A stretch of 64,000 bases of DNA from Gracilaria vermiculophylla (GCA_019155205.2 JAHNZQ020000308.1:2721998-2785997); one strand, 5' to 3'. Shown: positions 40,657-50,923, counted from the stretch's first letter. Program-made: numbers and translations. The notes: generated by a model not told the origin, from the letters alone.

Positions 40657-41238
40657 AAAGTTCCAGGGTCTAGTTGAGTAACATTTGGTGTGTACATTCC
40701 GCCAAGATGAATGTGATGCGTATAAGCGATGAAACACGAACGCTAGCTCAGAATAACATGCAAGGGAGGGTTTAGCTCTCCACACGCTTGCGCCTTATCG
40801 GAAAAATCAGATCAATGTGCCTTTCATGCTTGCGGTTCGAGTGTTTCGGACGTGCGCTGTTGGATATTGCCCTGACTACCGTCTGCGTACACGGATGTTG
40901 CATGCAGAGATGCAAAGTACAAGGGAAAGTTACAGTAGGGTAGCATGCGCTACCGTCGTTACCGGTTTTGTTGAATCCCGGGGGGCTGCGGAATTTGCAG
41001 CTTCTCTATAGTCTAGACCTTGAATTAAGATTGACCGCTTTGATTAGTCGTATCAAAGCCATCAGCCTTACCAAGAGAATGGGACAGAGGAGCACCTCTC
41101 TAATGGGTGCATGACGCACTCATGAGAAGAAATACCTTAGGATACTTCACCAGTTTGCGTCATTCATTTTCAACAAAAATTCTCATTGCATTTATTTCGA
41201 ATTGTTATAAGCTTGGAAGACATCTCATTGCTCTCTGC
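40657..41238. other. Intergenic upstream of the VWA-lectin gene
   Basis: 582 bases between the VWA-lectin start and the 3' end of the malectin gene, same strand. It should contain the VWA-lectin promoter. The coding frame stays open to 40785 upstream of the ATG, without conservation. Confidence 0.5.
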
Positions 41239-42497
41239 CTACGGTGATGACGGTCCAATGAACGCCACCTGAAAAGCACTCAACATTGGTTGACCAACTA
41301 TTTTGTGGATCTCAATCAGCAATGTGGGATCTGGGGCATCTACTTCGTACGTCCGAATCAATGGCGAAAATTTCCCTTGCGGTGAGTCGCGATATACATC
41401 TATTTCATTCTCCGTTTCAATAGAATTCAAAAGCACCTGTTACGATTTCATGTCGCAAAGCATAATACAAAGTTAGCTGTGATGTGTTGAGCACAAAGTT
41501 GTTTCGCCAAAGAGACTACGCTATGATGCAAACATACCGAAAAGACACGCGCTCCCTCCTTCATGTAAAACTGCGAAATTTCTGCCCACTGCAAAACGAC
41601 TTGCCACCTGCCCGGCTCTGGAAGGTCCACTTTGTAAGTTAATTGTGTTGTTGCATAACGATATGAAGAGTACAGTATCGCGTCAATGTCGCTCACAAAA
41701 TGGGCAGCAGCATAAGGATCCTCCGCGATTTGAGAGTCCACGTTGTACCACTTGGTTTTATCCTCGTTGATAGTGCTTCTCTCTTTCATACCACCGCAAT
41801 TCACCTTAATTGCAGTGAATATGCCGGACATAGATCCAGTCGAATTCCTTGGTGTCTCAAGCGATTGAATCAAAGAATCCCCGATCTCCGGATCAGGAGT
41901 CGCATTGACCATTGGTGGATCCCCATGTTCTGATGTTGTCGGTTGTGAAGCGGGTGTGATTGAAGGGGAAGATATTTCTGTCGAAGAGGATTCCGTTTCT
42001 TCTTTTCCGGCCGGCAAGGAAGGCAGTGGTGATGTTGAGGGTGATGGTGTCAGAGAGGGTGCCAAACTTGGAAGCGGGGTAGATAACGATTGTATTTGAA
42101 ATACAATTTCCTCTCCATTTCCAGGATCCGTGTTTTCATCGATGGTAGATGCATCGACTGGAGTCGGTGATGAGCTCGGTGATGAGCCCAGTGATTCGGA
42201 AGCTGCGTCCAAAAGGTCGTTTGATTCCGAGTCGGGCGTGCCCTCCAACTCTGATAACTCTTCAAGTGAGGCCTGCGGCATGGGTTCCAGAGTGACAGAT
42301 GGAAAACTTTCGGGCTTATTCCCTTCGAGAGATTGAAGTGGGGTAGACGACGGCATAGATCCCCCCGCCCCTGGGAGAGTACCAGTTGTAAACGCTTGTA
42401 AGAGCACCTGACCAAAGTCTTGTTGAGCTGTTGCCCTATCTCTTGATATGGCAATGCTCAAACCGAGCAACAATGATGCGAATCCCAGGGCTCTCAT
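41239..42497 (-). CDS. Secreted malectin-domain protein, two exons
   Basis: Exons 42497-41538 and 41436-41239 give 385 residues. The protein starts with a signal peptide (ALGFASLLLGLSIAIS), then a long Ser/Pro/Thr/Glu-rich stretch to about residue 220 that looks like a glycosylated stalk. A malectin (di-glucose-binding-like) domain follows: FTAIKVNCGG, YKVDLPEPGRWQVVLQWAE, FYMKEGARVFS, and after the splice VLLNSIETENEIDVYRDS ... TLLIEIHK and QVAFIGPS. The domain is only complete when the 101-base intron is removed, which replaces an odd terminal sequence in the unspliced frame. There is no membrane segment, so it is probably secreted or wall-bound. It lies 5' of, and on the same strand as, the VWA-lectin gene. 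Confidence 0.85.
41437..41537 (-). other. Spliceosomal intron in the malectin gene
   Basis: 101 bases on the minus strand, donor GTATGTT, acceptor CGTAACAG. Splicing joins GARVFS to VLLNSIE in phase 0 and completes the malectin domain. An internal GCTAAC about 40 bases before the acceptor is a good branch-site candidate. Confidence 0.9.
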
Positions 42498-44250
42498 GAG
42501 AATCGAGAAAGGTTGGCAAGAGCTGCAAAAGACAAAGCCTATCCTTGCTTCGAAGGAAACTGTTTAACACGAGAAACGTTCACCACTTCGGGGTGAACCA
42601 AGAGAGCTACTTATACCGAAAACCATGTCGCCAGCGGGAGATGCATTCGAGTCCATTGCGGACATGCTGCAATATCTATAGCTCCGTAAAACGAAGTTGA
42701 TAGCTTGGCCACGGCAACTTTTATTGTGTTCATCAATCCAAGTCCTATCCAGGCGCAGGTTATGTGCAGTGGTCGACTGTTTGTGTTTGAGTTTCGGAGA
42801 ACAGCCCGGAAGCAACACGTATTGAGCTCTGGTTCAATCCTTTTTTCATATGGCCTCAATTCGAATGCTGGCCGCTTGCATCTTTTACCGCCATCAGCGA
42901 TGCCATCAGCGATGCGCGCATTGGAGACCGGATAGAGGCACGGAGACACAGAGTACTCACAAGATATTATTGGCCCGAATAGATTTCCTTGTCTGGGCCA
43001 AAGGAATTTTTTTCTGTACCTCTGAGGTGCGCAGCACAGAGAGTCTTGTTCAGAACACGAGGGTGGTAAACGCTGAGAAATTCATGGTTACACACCATGC
43101 TTGCAATCACACATTGTTCAAACTTGTTTTCTGCATTCCCGCCCAGAAATGGTGTCTGAAATTCGCGACCAGTAGTGTGGATGATGTACAAGATATCCCA
43201 AAACTGCAACTGGAGTGCATACCGGTTTCACAGTTCTGTATTGATGCCTTCCAACTTCGTGACCTCGGAAGATGACATGAACACAAAGCGAAAGATGTTA
43301 TATTTAAATTCTGGGAGTGACAAGACAATAGCTGCGACTTTTGCATGCTCTGTCGCCGAGGTATGCTCTTGGTACTCTTGTACTTTTGACGAAGAACGCA
43401 GCAGAGTAAAAAAGATCATCGAAGCTTTGCCTTTTCGACATTTATTATACCAGCATCGGTGTCAGAGTAAAAATCTGAGTCGGAGCGAGGCATTCCTTTC
43501 CGAGCATTTCCTTTAGAGAGAACCGCTGGCACCATCTTGTTTGTCTTTCATTCCGCCCAATTTCGCAGATTTTCACCAAACCCGCACTTTATATCGAAAA
43601 GGTGTCGGGGTGAGATGTCACCCAAAGCATCGAGTTCAGCACTTTTCTTTCCAATTATCTTTCAAACAATGCATCGTGGTTGCTTGAGTTTCCGAGCGAT
43701 TTTGTTCATAATAAGAAAAAAGTTGCTTGATGGAGAGGGGTGATGGGGACCATTTTCAAGACGAACACAGAAGATTCCCACAATTGTCGCGAATGAAAAC
43801 CCATTTTGTTTTTGTCCTTGAGCACATCCTTGGAGAGATACCGTGAAAAACAAAGAAAATTATGGCATTGTTCAAATGTCTAATACATCCTTTACGCTCA
43901 GATCAAAACTATGATGGGCAAGCGGGTGGAGAATCGTCTATCGGATGAAGTGCAGTCGTACATTATATTACAAAATGAGATATCGCGCAACGGGGGATTC
44001 CGAAAAAAAAATAATAATGCCCTTGTCTTGAGCTGAAAAGATGCATCGTACAGTACCACTGCCGAACATAGTTTCTTTGAGATGGCATACTTCACGGTAC
44101 TCCTTACGAAGGTAGTCGATGTTCTGCGGTGGAGCGTGTATGTTGAGTGAAGTGCATGCTTGCGCGCATTGAGAAACTTTCATTCCGCATTCAACATCAC
44201 ACACCTGTACCGTGCTATTCTAAGGTAGAGTAGTCAACCACATTTCAGAG
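42498..44250. other. Intergenic between divergent genes, no supported gene
   Basis: 1.75 kb between the malectin start and the plastid-like membrane protein start. Short frames up to about 140 codons occur on both strands, overlap each other and show no domain. It should hold both promoters. No repeats or RNA genes seen. Confidence 0.5.
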
Positions 44251-44811
44251 ATGCATCCTGAATCTTGCTTTTCGAAAGTCCACTTCAACGAGAGCAAGTT
44301 GAAGCTGGCTACTTCCTTGGACGTGTCACACAATATGATATTGCAGACACAGCCAAATCACCTTTGTTTCAACTTTCCCACCTTCTTCCGCTCATCTGGT
44401 GGAATTCCTTCACGTTCGTTTGCCCGTTGTTCACATGTGGATCTTCGTTCGTGCCACCTAACTCCCGTATGGGATGCGCGAAAGCCCAATATCACAAGGG
44501 TCAGAACATCGATGTCCCTAGACAACAACGAGGGCGATGATAACAAAGACTCTCAAAAAGATAGCGGACGCGATTGGGATTCGTCATGGAGTAATTATCA
44601 ACAGAAGAAGAGTGGGGGAGTTTTCCAACTGCCAGATCAAGGAATTGATGCCTCAAAACTTCAACAAGAAAGAGACAAGATTGATAAACGGACGGAGAGA
44701 CTGACATCTCTCTGGACCAACGAAAATGGCTATTTGATCGCTATAGGGGGCATCTTATTGATTGCCGCTTTCTACAGCTATGTCTACGCAACTGGAGGTA
44801 TCACTCATTAG
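44251..44811 (+). CDS. Probable plastid-targeted single-pass membrane protein
   Basis: 186 residues from ATG at 44251. The first about 85 residues are rich in Ser/Arg/Pro and poor in acid (SSGGIPSRSFARCSHVDLRS), like a plastid transit peptide. An acidic section (SLDNNEGDDNKDSQKDSGRD) and WDSSWSNYQQKK follow, then a helix QQERDKIDKRTERLTSLWTN, and a membrane segment YLIAIGGILLIAAFYSYVYA near the C-terminus. The layout DWD-x-W-x-x-F/Y ... D-x-x-x-K-R-T-E-R ... hydrophobic segment is familiar from plant plastid membrane proteins of unknown function. This is a family impression, not a firm assignment. An inner start at the MSLDN methionine is possible. Confidence 0.75.
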   Translation: MHPESCFSKVHFNESKLKLATSLDVSHNMILQTQPNHLCFNFPTFFRSSGGIPSRSFARCSHVDLRSCHLTPVWDARKPNITRVRTSMSLDNNEGDDNKDSQKDSGRDWDSSWSNYQQKKSGGVFQLPDQGIDASKLQQERDKIDKRTERLTSLWTNENGYLIAIGGILLIAAFYSYVYATGGITH

Positions 44812-45310
44812 TAACTAAAACCAGAAACCAGCACGTAGAGTAGGGAACCTCTTTCAAATGATGGTAGCAATGAAGCTTATGATTTCAGACTTGGCTTGAG
44901 GAGATGTAAATTGGGATATGAAGCATGCATGGGAAACGTAGTTCGATATGGCTGTTCCATAACGACATCTTCTTCGAACGATTGGGTTTTATGTACTTCG
45001 TTAAATAAGGCTGATTTATTCTGCCTTGTAATGTAAATCTGCATGTCTCACTTCGAGCGAGCGAAGCCTTGCTGAATTGCCCGTATATATACTTTCACAG
45101 AGCGCACACTCCAATTATCGATGGAGAGTTTGGAGTTCAAACTAAACTGGCATTTTACGAGAGTATTAGTGGGCCTCGGCCGCAAGAGAGTTGATGTATT
45201 CGAGCGCAGCATATGGCACAAGTCGTACCGAGACTGTCAATCGCTCAATGTAACAGCGAAATACAAACATGAGTCTAACTCGGTTGTTTATGCCAACAAC
45301 AGCATCCAAT
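44812..45310. other. Intergenic between convergent genes
   Basis: The 3' flanks of the plastid-like protein and PEX4. A short frame at 45121-45372 runs antisense into PEX4 and is not supported. Nothing else recognised. Confidence 0.6.
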
Positions 45311-45796
45311 TTAGGTGGACGAAGAGGATGAACCATTGCATGACGACGCATGCAGAGAAGTGTACATTTTAGCAACTGAACGAAATCCTCTGTTGTCGCC
45401 ATATCGAAGCAAATTACCGGCGTCGCAATTCAACGGAGAGTCTGGTTCGGGGTGTGAAAGTAAGACAATTATGGCTCTGCACGTGGACTGAAGCGTCCAC
45501 GCCGGCGACCACGCATTTTTGAGAATGTCCAGACAAATTTCGCCAGTCTTCGGGTGCACGTTAGGGTGAAATATGGTTGTAGCAAAACGGAAGTTTGGTG
45601 GGGAGAGGGGGTATGAAGATGGGACCACCACCTCGAGCCGGAATCTTCCGCCTTCATAGGGAGTTCCTTCTGGTCCTTTTATCGTACCTTCCCAATGGTA
45701 AAGATTACCATCCACCGGAGCGAGAATAATTTCTGGGTCGGGTTTCCGAGCATCCTTTTGAAGCTCTCGATGCTCTTTCAATAATCTCTGAGCCAT
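45311..45796 (-). CDS. PEX4: Peroxisomal ubiquitin-conjugating enzyme E2 (PEX4/UBC21)
   Basis: 161 residues from ATG at 45796, the size of a plain UBC domain. Catalytic Cys88 lies in KTGEICLDILKNAW, with the HPN motif at 77-79 (FHPNVHPK). Two stretches single out PEX4: NAWSPAWTLQSTCRAI and HPEPDSPLNCDAGNLL, followed by RGFRSVAKMYT, the same pattern as plant PEX4. With a membrane partner (PEX22) it mono-ubiquitinates the import receptor PEX5 so that it is recycled from the peroxisome. The C-terminus is short and serine-rich (NGSSSSST). The frame is open to 45931 but only from a TTG, so the ATG giving MAQRLLKEHRELQ is used. Confidence 0.93.
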   Translation of the reverse strand: MAQRLLKEHRELQKDARKPDPEIILAPVDGNLYHWEGTIKGPEGTPYEGGRFRLEVVVPSSYPLSPPNFRFATTIFHPNVHPKTGEICLDILKNAWSPAWTLQSTCRAIIVLLSHPEPDSPLNCDAGNLLRYGDNRGFRSVAKMYTSLHASSCNGSSSSST

Positions 45797-46283
45797 GTTT
45801 GTTTGAAACCAAAGACTTGGGCTTGTCAGGTGGTATTTTTCAAGGACCCTTAACAGTCTCGTAAGTTCACGGGCGTCGAACGCAGGCTGCCCCGACCTAC
45901 TTGACGTATACCAGGCACACGGGCGTGGCAAAATGGTCTACAGAATAAGTGTGAATGCATGCACGAGGGCGTTGAGGAACTGTACAGTATGAAGCATTGC
46001 TGCTGTGCAGCACAAGATGCGCCGCAGCGCAGCTGCAGTTGAAGGCTGCGAGAATTTTAGAATTTCGGTGGACTTAGTATGCCCTTACAAAGCAACTTAA
46101 TTTACGCCTCGTAAGTTGCGGTTACCAACAGGTCGTCTGAATATCCTCCCCGCGACAGGAATCATCGTTGTTGAGTAAACTTTGACGTAAGAAAGGCGAA
46201 CCACAACGTCACGTTCGTCTCAAGCCTTACCCGAACGAGCGACTTACGACTTCCAACGCGGAAAACTCTTCCAGCCCAAGGCA
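45797..46283. promoter_or_regulatory. Divergent upstream region of PEX4 and the YVH1-like gene
   Basis: 487 bases between outward-facing starts. I looked here for the phosphatase domain that usually precedes the YVH1 zinc domain and found no open frame coding for it. Confidence 0.5.
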
Positions 46284-46727
46284 ATGCAAAGCGGGACGAA
46301 GAGAGACACGAGCGAGCCACTGTACTACACCTGTCGGAAATGCGCCGCTCATTTGTTTGATAGAGATCTCGTGTTACACCAAGAAGCAAAAGGAACTGAA
46401 TCCGATGGGGTCGGTGTTAGTGAAGCAAAACCAACATGGAATAGAACCCAAGCCTCCAATTCAACGGGCAGTGATGGTACATGCACGAGTGTATTTCTTC
46501 AAGAACCCCCTGTATGGGCCGAATGCCATCAGGAGAACGATGGCCGTCTAACATGTCCGAAGTGCAAATCGCGAATAGGCTCTTTTTCATGGTCTGGCGC
46601 ACAATGCTCATGCAGCAAGTGGGTTACACCCTCATTTCAATTTCAGCTTTCCAGAATAGATGCTAAGGGCTTCGTGCGCTTGAATCCATCATTCCCTCTC
46701 TTTGCAAGAGCACGGAACCCAGAATGA
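46284..46727 (+). CDS. Stand-alone YVH1/DUSP12-type zinc-binding domain protein
   Basis: 147 residues from ATG at 46284. The whole protein equals the C-terminal zinc domain of YVH1/DUSP12: YYTCRKCAAHLFDRDLVLH at the start, a variable linker, CTSVFLQEPPVW, then TCPKCKSRIGSFSWSGAQCS and CSKWVTPSFQFQLSRID. In full-length proteins this domain follows a dual-specificity phosphatase and is the part that suffices for 60S ribosome maturation (release of Mrt4). Here no phosphatase HCxxGxxRS domain is present or found upstream. It could therefore act only in ribosome biogenesis. A missing 5' exon is the alternative. Confidence 0.85.
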   Translation: MQSGTKRDTSEPLYYTCRKCAAHLFDRDLVLHQEAKGTESDGVGVSEAKPTWNRTQASNSTGSDGTCTSVFLQEPPVWAECHQENDGRLTCPKCKSRIGSFSWSGAQCSCSKWVTPSFQFQLSRIDAKGFVRLNPSFPLFARARNPE

Positions 46728-47092
46728 TAACATTGTAAAATCTCATGGATGTCCTAGTCCTAGTGAAGAGAACAAGCGTGCCGCTCCAAGACGCAAGGAT
46801 TTTTTGAGCTTGTGAGAGCGACCAGGGGTAAATTTGCCCAAACCTTCAAAAAAAGGCGGCAAAGGTCTTCACCAACCAACACTCAAACACATTGCATGAA
46901 CTGAATCCGGGTCTGGCTATCTTGAGACGAAACAATTGAAAATTTAGTCAAAGGATAGCCTTTACACCCGCTGCACGATTGAGAATTGTGCTGGCATTAT
47001 AGTTATCGATGGTTTTTAACAGTCGATTTCCCTGTGGCGCAATGATGGGCAGTACCTGTGTATAAAGCAAGTCAAGTTGAAGTAAACGGTAC
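46728..47092. other. Intergenic between convergent genes
   Basis: The 3' flanks of the YVH1-like gene and TVP23. Short frames only; nothing recognised. Confidence 0.6.
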
Positions 47093-47776
47093 CTATAGAA
47101 ACTGCGAAAATCTGCCAAAGCCGCTTTGCTCCATAGCACGACCTAGCATTGTCTTTCCAATATAGTTCTTGATCTGTTCGGTGGCGTCTTTGTTGCACTT
47201 GTAGTAGCCAACAATATTAGCGCTGCTGAGCGTAAGTGCAATGACCACGATCAACAAATATGAGACATTAAATTTCAGCACGCATACGACACCCAAGAGG
47301 GCCCAAATGATAGGGTTGAGGTATAGAGTCCACCAGAATATACGGCCATCAGTGAGGTTGAGACTCAATCTGTCCGGGATGGTTTCAAATCTCCACCTTT
47401 GAGATATGCCATCTTCGCCCACTTCGTGCCACCACCGAAGTCCTACCAGCAGCCTGCCCGTCACATTTTTAACAGTCCAAAAATCGAAGGCCAATAGAGT
47501 AACGGTGGTGACGAATTGGATGACAAAGCTTTCTGTGAACAGGCCTAACAACAGGTAGGTGGTAATTGCAGAAATCTTAAACAAAACATGGAAGATAGCC
47601 ACGGTAGGGTGGGCACTTGTTCGTAGAATAGCTTGCACAGCACCTTCCTCGCGGGGGTCTTCCTCATCGCCGATGAGCACGGCGGGGTTGGAGGACGATG
47701 AGGGCGCAATGCTAGTATGCAGGTCGGCGTTTAGAAATTCGCCGGCTTCGCCTGCGTCGGTATCCCTCTTCGGCAT
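47093..47776 (-). CDS. TVP23: Golgi membrane protein TVP23 (FAM18)
   Basis: 227 residues from ATG at 47776, normal for the family. It is a four-helix protein of late-Golgi/trans-Golgi membranes that works with YIP-family proteins in vesicle traffic. After an acidic, disordered N-terminus (about 1-45), hydrophobic segments lie near 58-78, 84-98, 148-165 and 167-188. The family signature is NVTGRLLVGLRWWHEVGEDG, followed by WRFETIPD and the region LNPIIWALLGVV. The C-terminal tail is short. Confidence 0.94.
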   Translation of the reverse strand: MPKRDTDAGEAGEFLNADLHTSIAPSSSSNPAVLIGDEEDPREEGAVQAILRTSAHPTVAIFHVLFKISAITTYLLLGLFTESFVIQFVTTVTLLAFDFWTVKNVTGRLLVGLRWWHEVGEDGISQRWRFETIPDRLSLNLTDGRIFWWTLYLNPIIWALLGVVCVLKFNVSYLLIVVIALTLSSANIVGYYKCNKDATEQIKNYIGKTMLGRAMEQSGFGRFSQFL

Positions 47777-48286
47777 TCGGGATATAAGCAGAGCAGAAGC
47801 TGGTGAATGAAGGAAGCAGCGCTAAATGGACTGCAAGAGTAATAGAAGCCGATGGGGATGAAAATACGGAAGAAATGCAACCGAGACTTGTCAAGGCGAA
47901 GAGCGAAAATTAAACTGATGAAGAGCACGTGAATACGAGCGAAGTGCGGTGTGCTTGGGCTCTTGAGAAATGCTTTTAACGTTGAGCGCGTAGACTCGTC
48001 GCATGTGATGGAGCGACTGGGTGATGAACATTCTGTACAGGGTTAACAAATGTAACCTTGTACCCTTCGTAAACGTTTCGGGTGCGACTGTGTTACTGTC
48101 AGACGTGCAGGCCGAGGGTCAGGGGTTACCAGGGCTACTCCGGCACGGAAATGGACAGCGGCCGAGGACGCTGTGCGGTGCTGACGAATCAGTTCCGTGA
48201 AGCGTGTGATGCAAACGACGTGCCCACGTCAATAGCGTGGGGAATCGGATCCGTTGTTTGTAGCGAGTGAAACTGGACGTCACAAC
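47777..48286. promoter_or_regulatory. Divergent upstream region of TVP23 and an unknown gene
   Basis: 510 bases between outward-facing starts. The downstream frame is open from 48254 only through a TTG. No motif is assigned. Confidence 0.45.
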
Positions 48287-48781
48287 ATGAGCGCTGTCGG
48301 ACAATCATCGCAAAGGGCGATATGGATGTTCCGCGCTCTAGCAATCGGCTCGTCAGTATTGGCCGCGACCGTTGTCATGCCACAACTGCAAACAAGTTCG
48401 TGTGAGCAAGCTGCTCAGCTAGCGCGCAGCTCAGAACCGCTTTTCATCCGTGAAGGGACGCGAAGAATGTACCATGCGCTTCGCAAGAACCGGTGCAGTG
48501 TGGAAACAATCGTGGAGCTCGGGGCTGACGCCGTCGTGCGGGATGGTTTGAGGGGCGGGGACAAGGCGATGAAGAAATGGTCTGTACGCCTCGCTGGTGC
48601 GCTGGTTGCAAGAGGCAAGGTGGACGTCTTGAGATATGATGAGCTACGCGAGGTGCTTGGCGGGGATGATTGTGATTCAAACTGCGTTGCGTTCTGCGAG
48701 GCGGCGGGGTTGGGCGATGCCTCGTTGTCACGACGGAGACGGCTGTTGCAGGAGGGCTGCTCTACGCGGGATGCGGAGTAG
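48287..48781 (+). CDS. Unknown small protein with an N-terminal hydrophobic helix
   Basis: 164 residues from ATG at 48287. One hydrophobic stretch, IWMFRALAIGSSVLAATVVM, occupies about residues 12-31 and follows a short Ser/Gln-rich start; it could be a membrane anchor or an uncleaved organelle signal. The rest is helical and charged, with pairs of cysteines (NRCSVETIVELGADAVV; GGDDCDSNCVAFC). The helix lengths recall armadillo-type repeats but too weakly to call. No family is recognised. tRNA-Arg follows 145 bases downstream. Confidence 0.6.
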   Translation: MSAVGQSSQRAIWMFRALAIGSSVLAATVVMPQLQTSSCEQAAQLARSSEPLFIREGTRRMYHALRKNRCSVETIVELGADAVVRDGLRGGDKAMKKWSVRLAGALVARGKVDVLRYDELREVLGGDDCDSNCVAFCEAAGLGDASLSRRRRLLQEGCSTRDAE

Positions 48782-48925
48782 ACAGCGCACATCAAACAAA
48801 TGTTGTAGCGTGGTCATCTTATGAATTGTAGAGATGCGTTGAGGTTGCTCGTCGATTGGAGAACCTGTCAACAAAAGAAAATGCAATAAATTCTTAAGAT
48901 TTTTATCCAGGTAAGCGCCGTTCTA

Positions 48926-48998
48926 GCTCCTGTAGCGCAATGGATAACGCGTTGGCCTCCTAAGCCAAAGATTGCGGGTTCGAGTCCCGCCAGGAGTG
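48926..48998 (+). tRNA. tRNA-Arg (anticodon CCT)
   Basis: 73 bases, no intron. Acceptor strands GCTCCTG and CAGGAGT pair (first pair G-U), the D-arm is TAGCGCAATGGATAACGC, the anticodon stem TTGGC/GCCAA encloses CTCCTAA with anticodon CCT, and the T-arm is GCGGGTTCGAGTCCCGC, with the B box GGTTCGAGTCC. It reads AGG codons. No CCA is encoded. Confidence 0.97.
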
Positions 48999-49359
48999 CT
49001 TCACATTTTTGAAGCTGCGGCCTGCCGCGTCCCCTGGCTGACTTCAGAGTCGTGTTCACGTGTAGAAGAGTCTCGCGACCCGAAGACGACACTTGCACCT
49101 TCGCTCAATGCATTTTTGGAACACGTGACCCGCCGGCCACGTTCCCGAAGCACTTACTCCGTGCTGCCCCAGCGCCCGCGACCGTCGCGGCGATAGCTGC
49201 GCCACGCCAACATGCCGCCAGCGGGCCACCTTTCCGACACATGTCCGTTCAGCCACCTTTACGCCGCCATCGACCCGCCGCCAATCCGCGCTCTTCTTTG
49301 TTGTCGCTGTATTGCGCTGCCACTGCCGCTTCTCTCCCTCCGGGGCCTACAGGGCAGCT
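48999..49359. promoter_or_regulatory. Upstream region of the proline-rich gene
   Basis: 361 bases between tRNA-Arg and the ATG at 49360, becoming C-rich near the gene. Frames open here are short and overlap. No motif is assigned. Confidence 0.45.
49006..49010 (+). terminator. Pol III T-run terminator of tRNA-Arg
   Basis: Five T residues beginning 8 bases after the tRNA 3' end, the usual RNA polymerase III stop signal. Confidence 0.75.
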
Positions 49360-50577
49360 ATGTCGCCACCTCCGCCACCTCCACCACCTCCGCCGCCGCC
49401 GCCGCTTCCGTCTGCGCTCGCTCTGCAGCGTGAGCCGCGTGCCATGCCGCCACCGCCGCCCACCGCAGGGAAGGTGTACAACGGCGGAACAGTCGTGGCA
49501 CGTGATGAGTCTCCTGTTTTTGCGCCTTCGCTGCAGTCTGCGCCATTAGAGTCGATTCCAATCAATTCCCCGCCATTAGAGTCAATCCCGATTGCACCCA
49601 CATCATCCGCCTCACCTTTACCAGCTCGTTTGCGACGGGCATCGTTGCCCGATCTTGAAAAGTCCTCATCCACCGCCTCCAGCAGCAACTCCCAACAAAC
49701 TCCACGCCCTGCAATTCTCAATCGTAACCCGAGCCCCTTCCCTTCGTCTTCGCCCATTTCATCGCCTCGTCGCCCGCGCCGAGCTGGCACTTCTCTTCCC
49801 TCGCGCCGCGTCGTGTCTGCTAGTCAGTTTGAGTCAGCCGAGGGTCTCAATCAGTTCTCCGCGCGCGACGAGTTTGAAGAGCAGTTTCTGAGCCGTCAAT
49901 TTGCCGACAGCGAGAGTCAGATTATCAGCGATGTTCTAGAGGACGTTCACTTTCACCAGCTCGAGGATGATGAGGAGCTGCTCTCAGACGAGGAGCATCG
50001 TTATAGTTCTCGACATGGAGCTAGGGATCCCTATTATCCCTACAAGCGATCAGTTCAGTTGGAGACCGAACGGCAAAGTACTGTAAAATCCAACTGGAGG
50101 CGTATTCCGACTGAGGTTGGTGTGCATGGATGCAAAGGCTGTGAACGCCTTTGCGGTGAAAACAGACGGTTGAGACGCCAACTAGATGAACTTGAATTTG
50201 AGCTTGCATCTGGGGTTTTGCACAATCCTTCCGATGGCTTCGATCCTCCTGTTAAGGCGGTTCCTGCCATCCCACAATTACAATCACCGCGAAAGAAGAA
50301 GAAAGGATGGGCCAGTAAACTTCGAAACTCTTCAGTCGCTACTGTATCCAGCTCGAAGCCGAACAGTGAAAGGGTGAGATTGAGGAGCGAGGTCAAAGCG
50401 CTCACTGTAACCACAGAGTACCTATGGAGAAAGCTCAACAAGGCCGAAATGGAGCTGCGAGCTTATCGCAGAAAGGATCTACGTACAAGAATGAGAATGA
50501 ATGGTGACATGAGAGATCCCCCCCCGCCTGAGGCGGATGTGCTTATAAGTGCGAACGGCAATGGGCATGATTGGTAA
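49360..50577 (+). CDS. Unknown proline-rich protein with C-terminal coiled coils
   Basis: 405 residues from ATG at 49360; the frame continues upstream to 49312 but only from TTG. It opens with a run of about 13 prolines, then more Pro/Ser-rich, unstructured sequence to about residue 160. An acidic stretch (QLEDDEELLSDEEHRYS) follows. The second half holds GCKGCERLCGENRRLRRQLD, a two-cysteine-pair lead-in to a coiled coil, and a second coiled coil VRLRSEVKALTVTTEYLWRK near the end. Poly-proline plus coiled coil suggests an actin- or scaffold-type protein (profilin, SH3 or EVH1 partners), but no family is recognised. Confidence 0.7.
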   Translation: MSPPPPPPPPPPPPPLPSALALQREPRAMPPPPPTAGKVYNGGTVVARDESPVFAPSLQSAPLESIPINSPPLESIPIAPTSSASPLPARLRRASLPDLEKSSSTASSSNSQQTPRPAILNRNPSPFPSSSPISSPRRPRRAGTSLPSRRVVSASQFESAEGLNQFSARDEFEEQFLSRQFADSESQIISDVLEDVHFHQLEDDEELLSDEEHRYSSRHGARDPYYPYKRSVQLETERQSTVKSNWRRIPTEVGVHGCKGCERLCGENRRLRRQLDELEFELASGVLHNPSDGFDPPVKAVPAIPQLQSPRKKKKGWASKLRNSSVATVSSSKPNSERVRLRSEVKALTVTTEYLWRKLNKAEMELRAYRRKDLRTRMRMNGDMRDPPPPEADVLISANGNGHDW

Positions 50578-50923
50578 TCCTTGACCCTGTCAACAATCTG
50601 GTCAGCAATCATTACGCTGTCGGGCGAGATATTCCGCCATTCACAACATGCAGCGTACAAATCTCGCAGAGGTTGTCCAACTCCCATAGAGGCTGCAACA
50701 CAGATACCGATTCATGTGAGCCTTTAGGAATGTCGCTTTTGACAAGCGATGCGAGCGATTCTCTGAGGCACTATGCGCAGATTTTCATTTCGGCCGAAGA
50801 TTTCATTGCGAGAGCCAATAAACACCATAGTTGCTGTGGACAATGTATTTGTTTGGTTTACCGTAGCTATGTCGAAATCAGAATAACAACAAGTATGGCA
50901 ATCTAAGCAGACTGTCCAACATT
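50578..50923. other. Intergenic between convergent genes
   Basis: The 3' flanks of the proline-rich gene and eL18. Nothing recognised. Confidence 0.6.
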
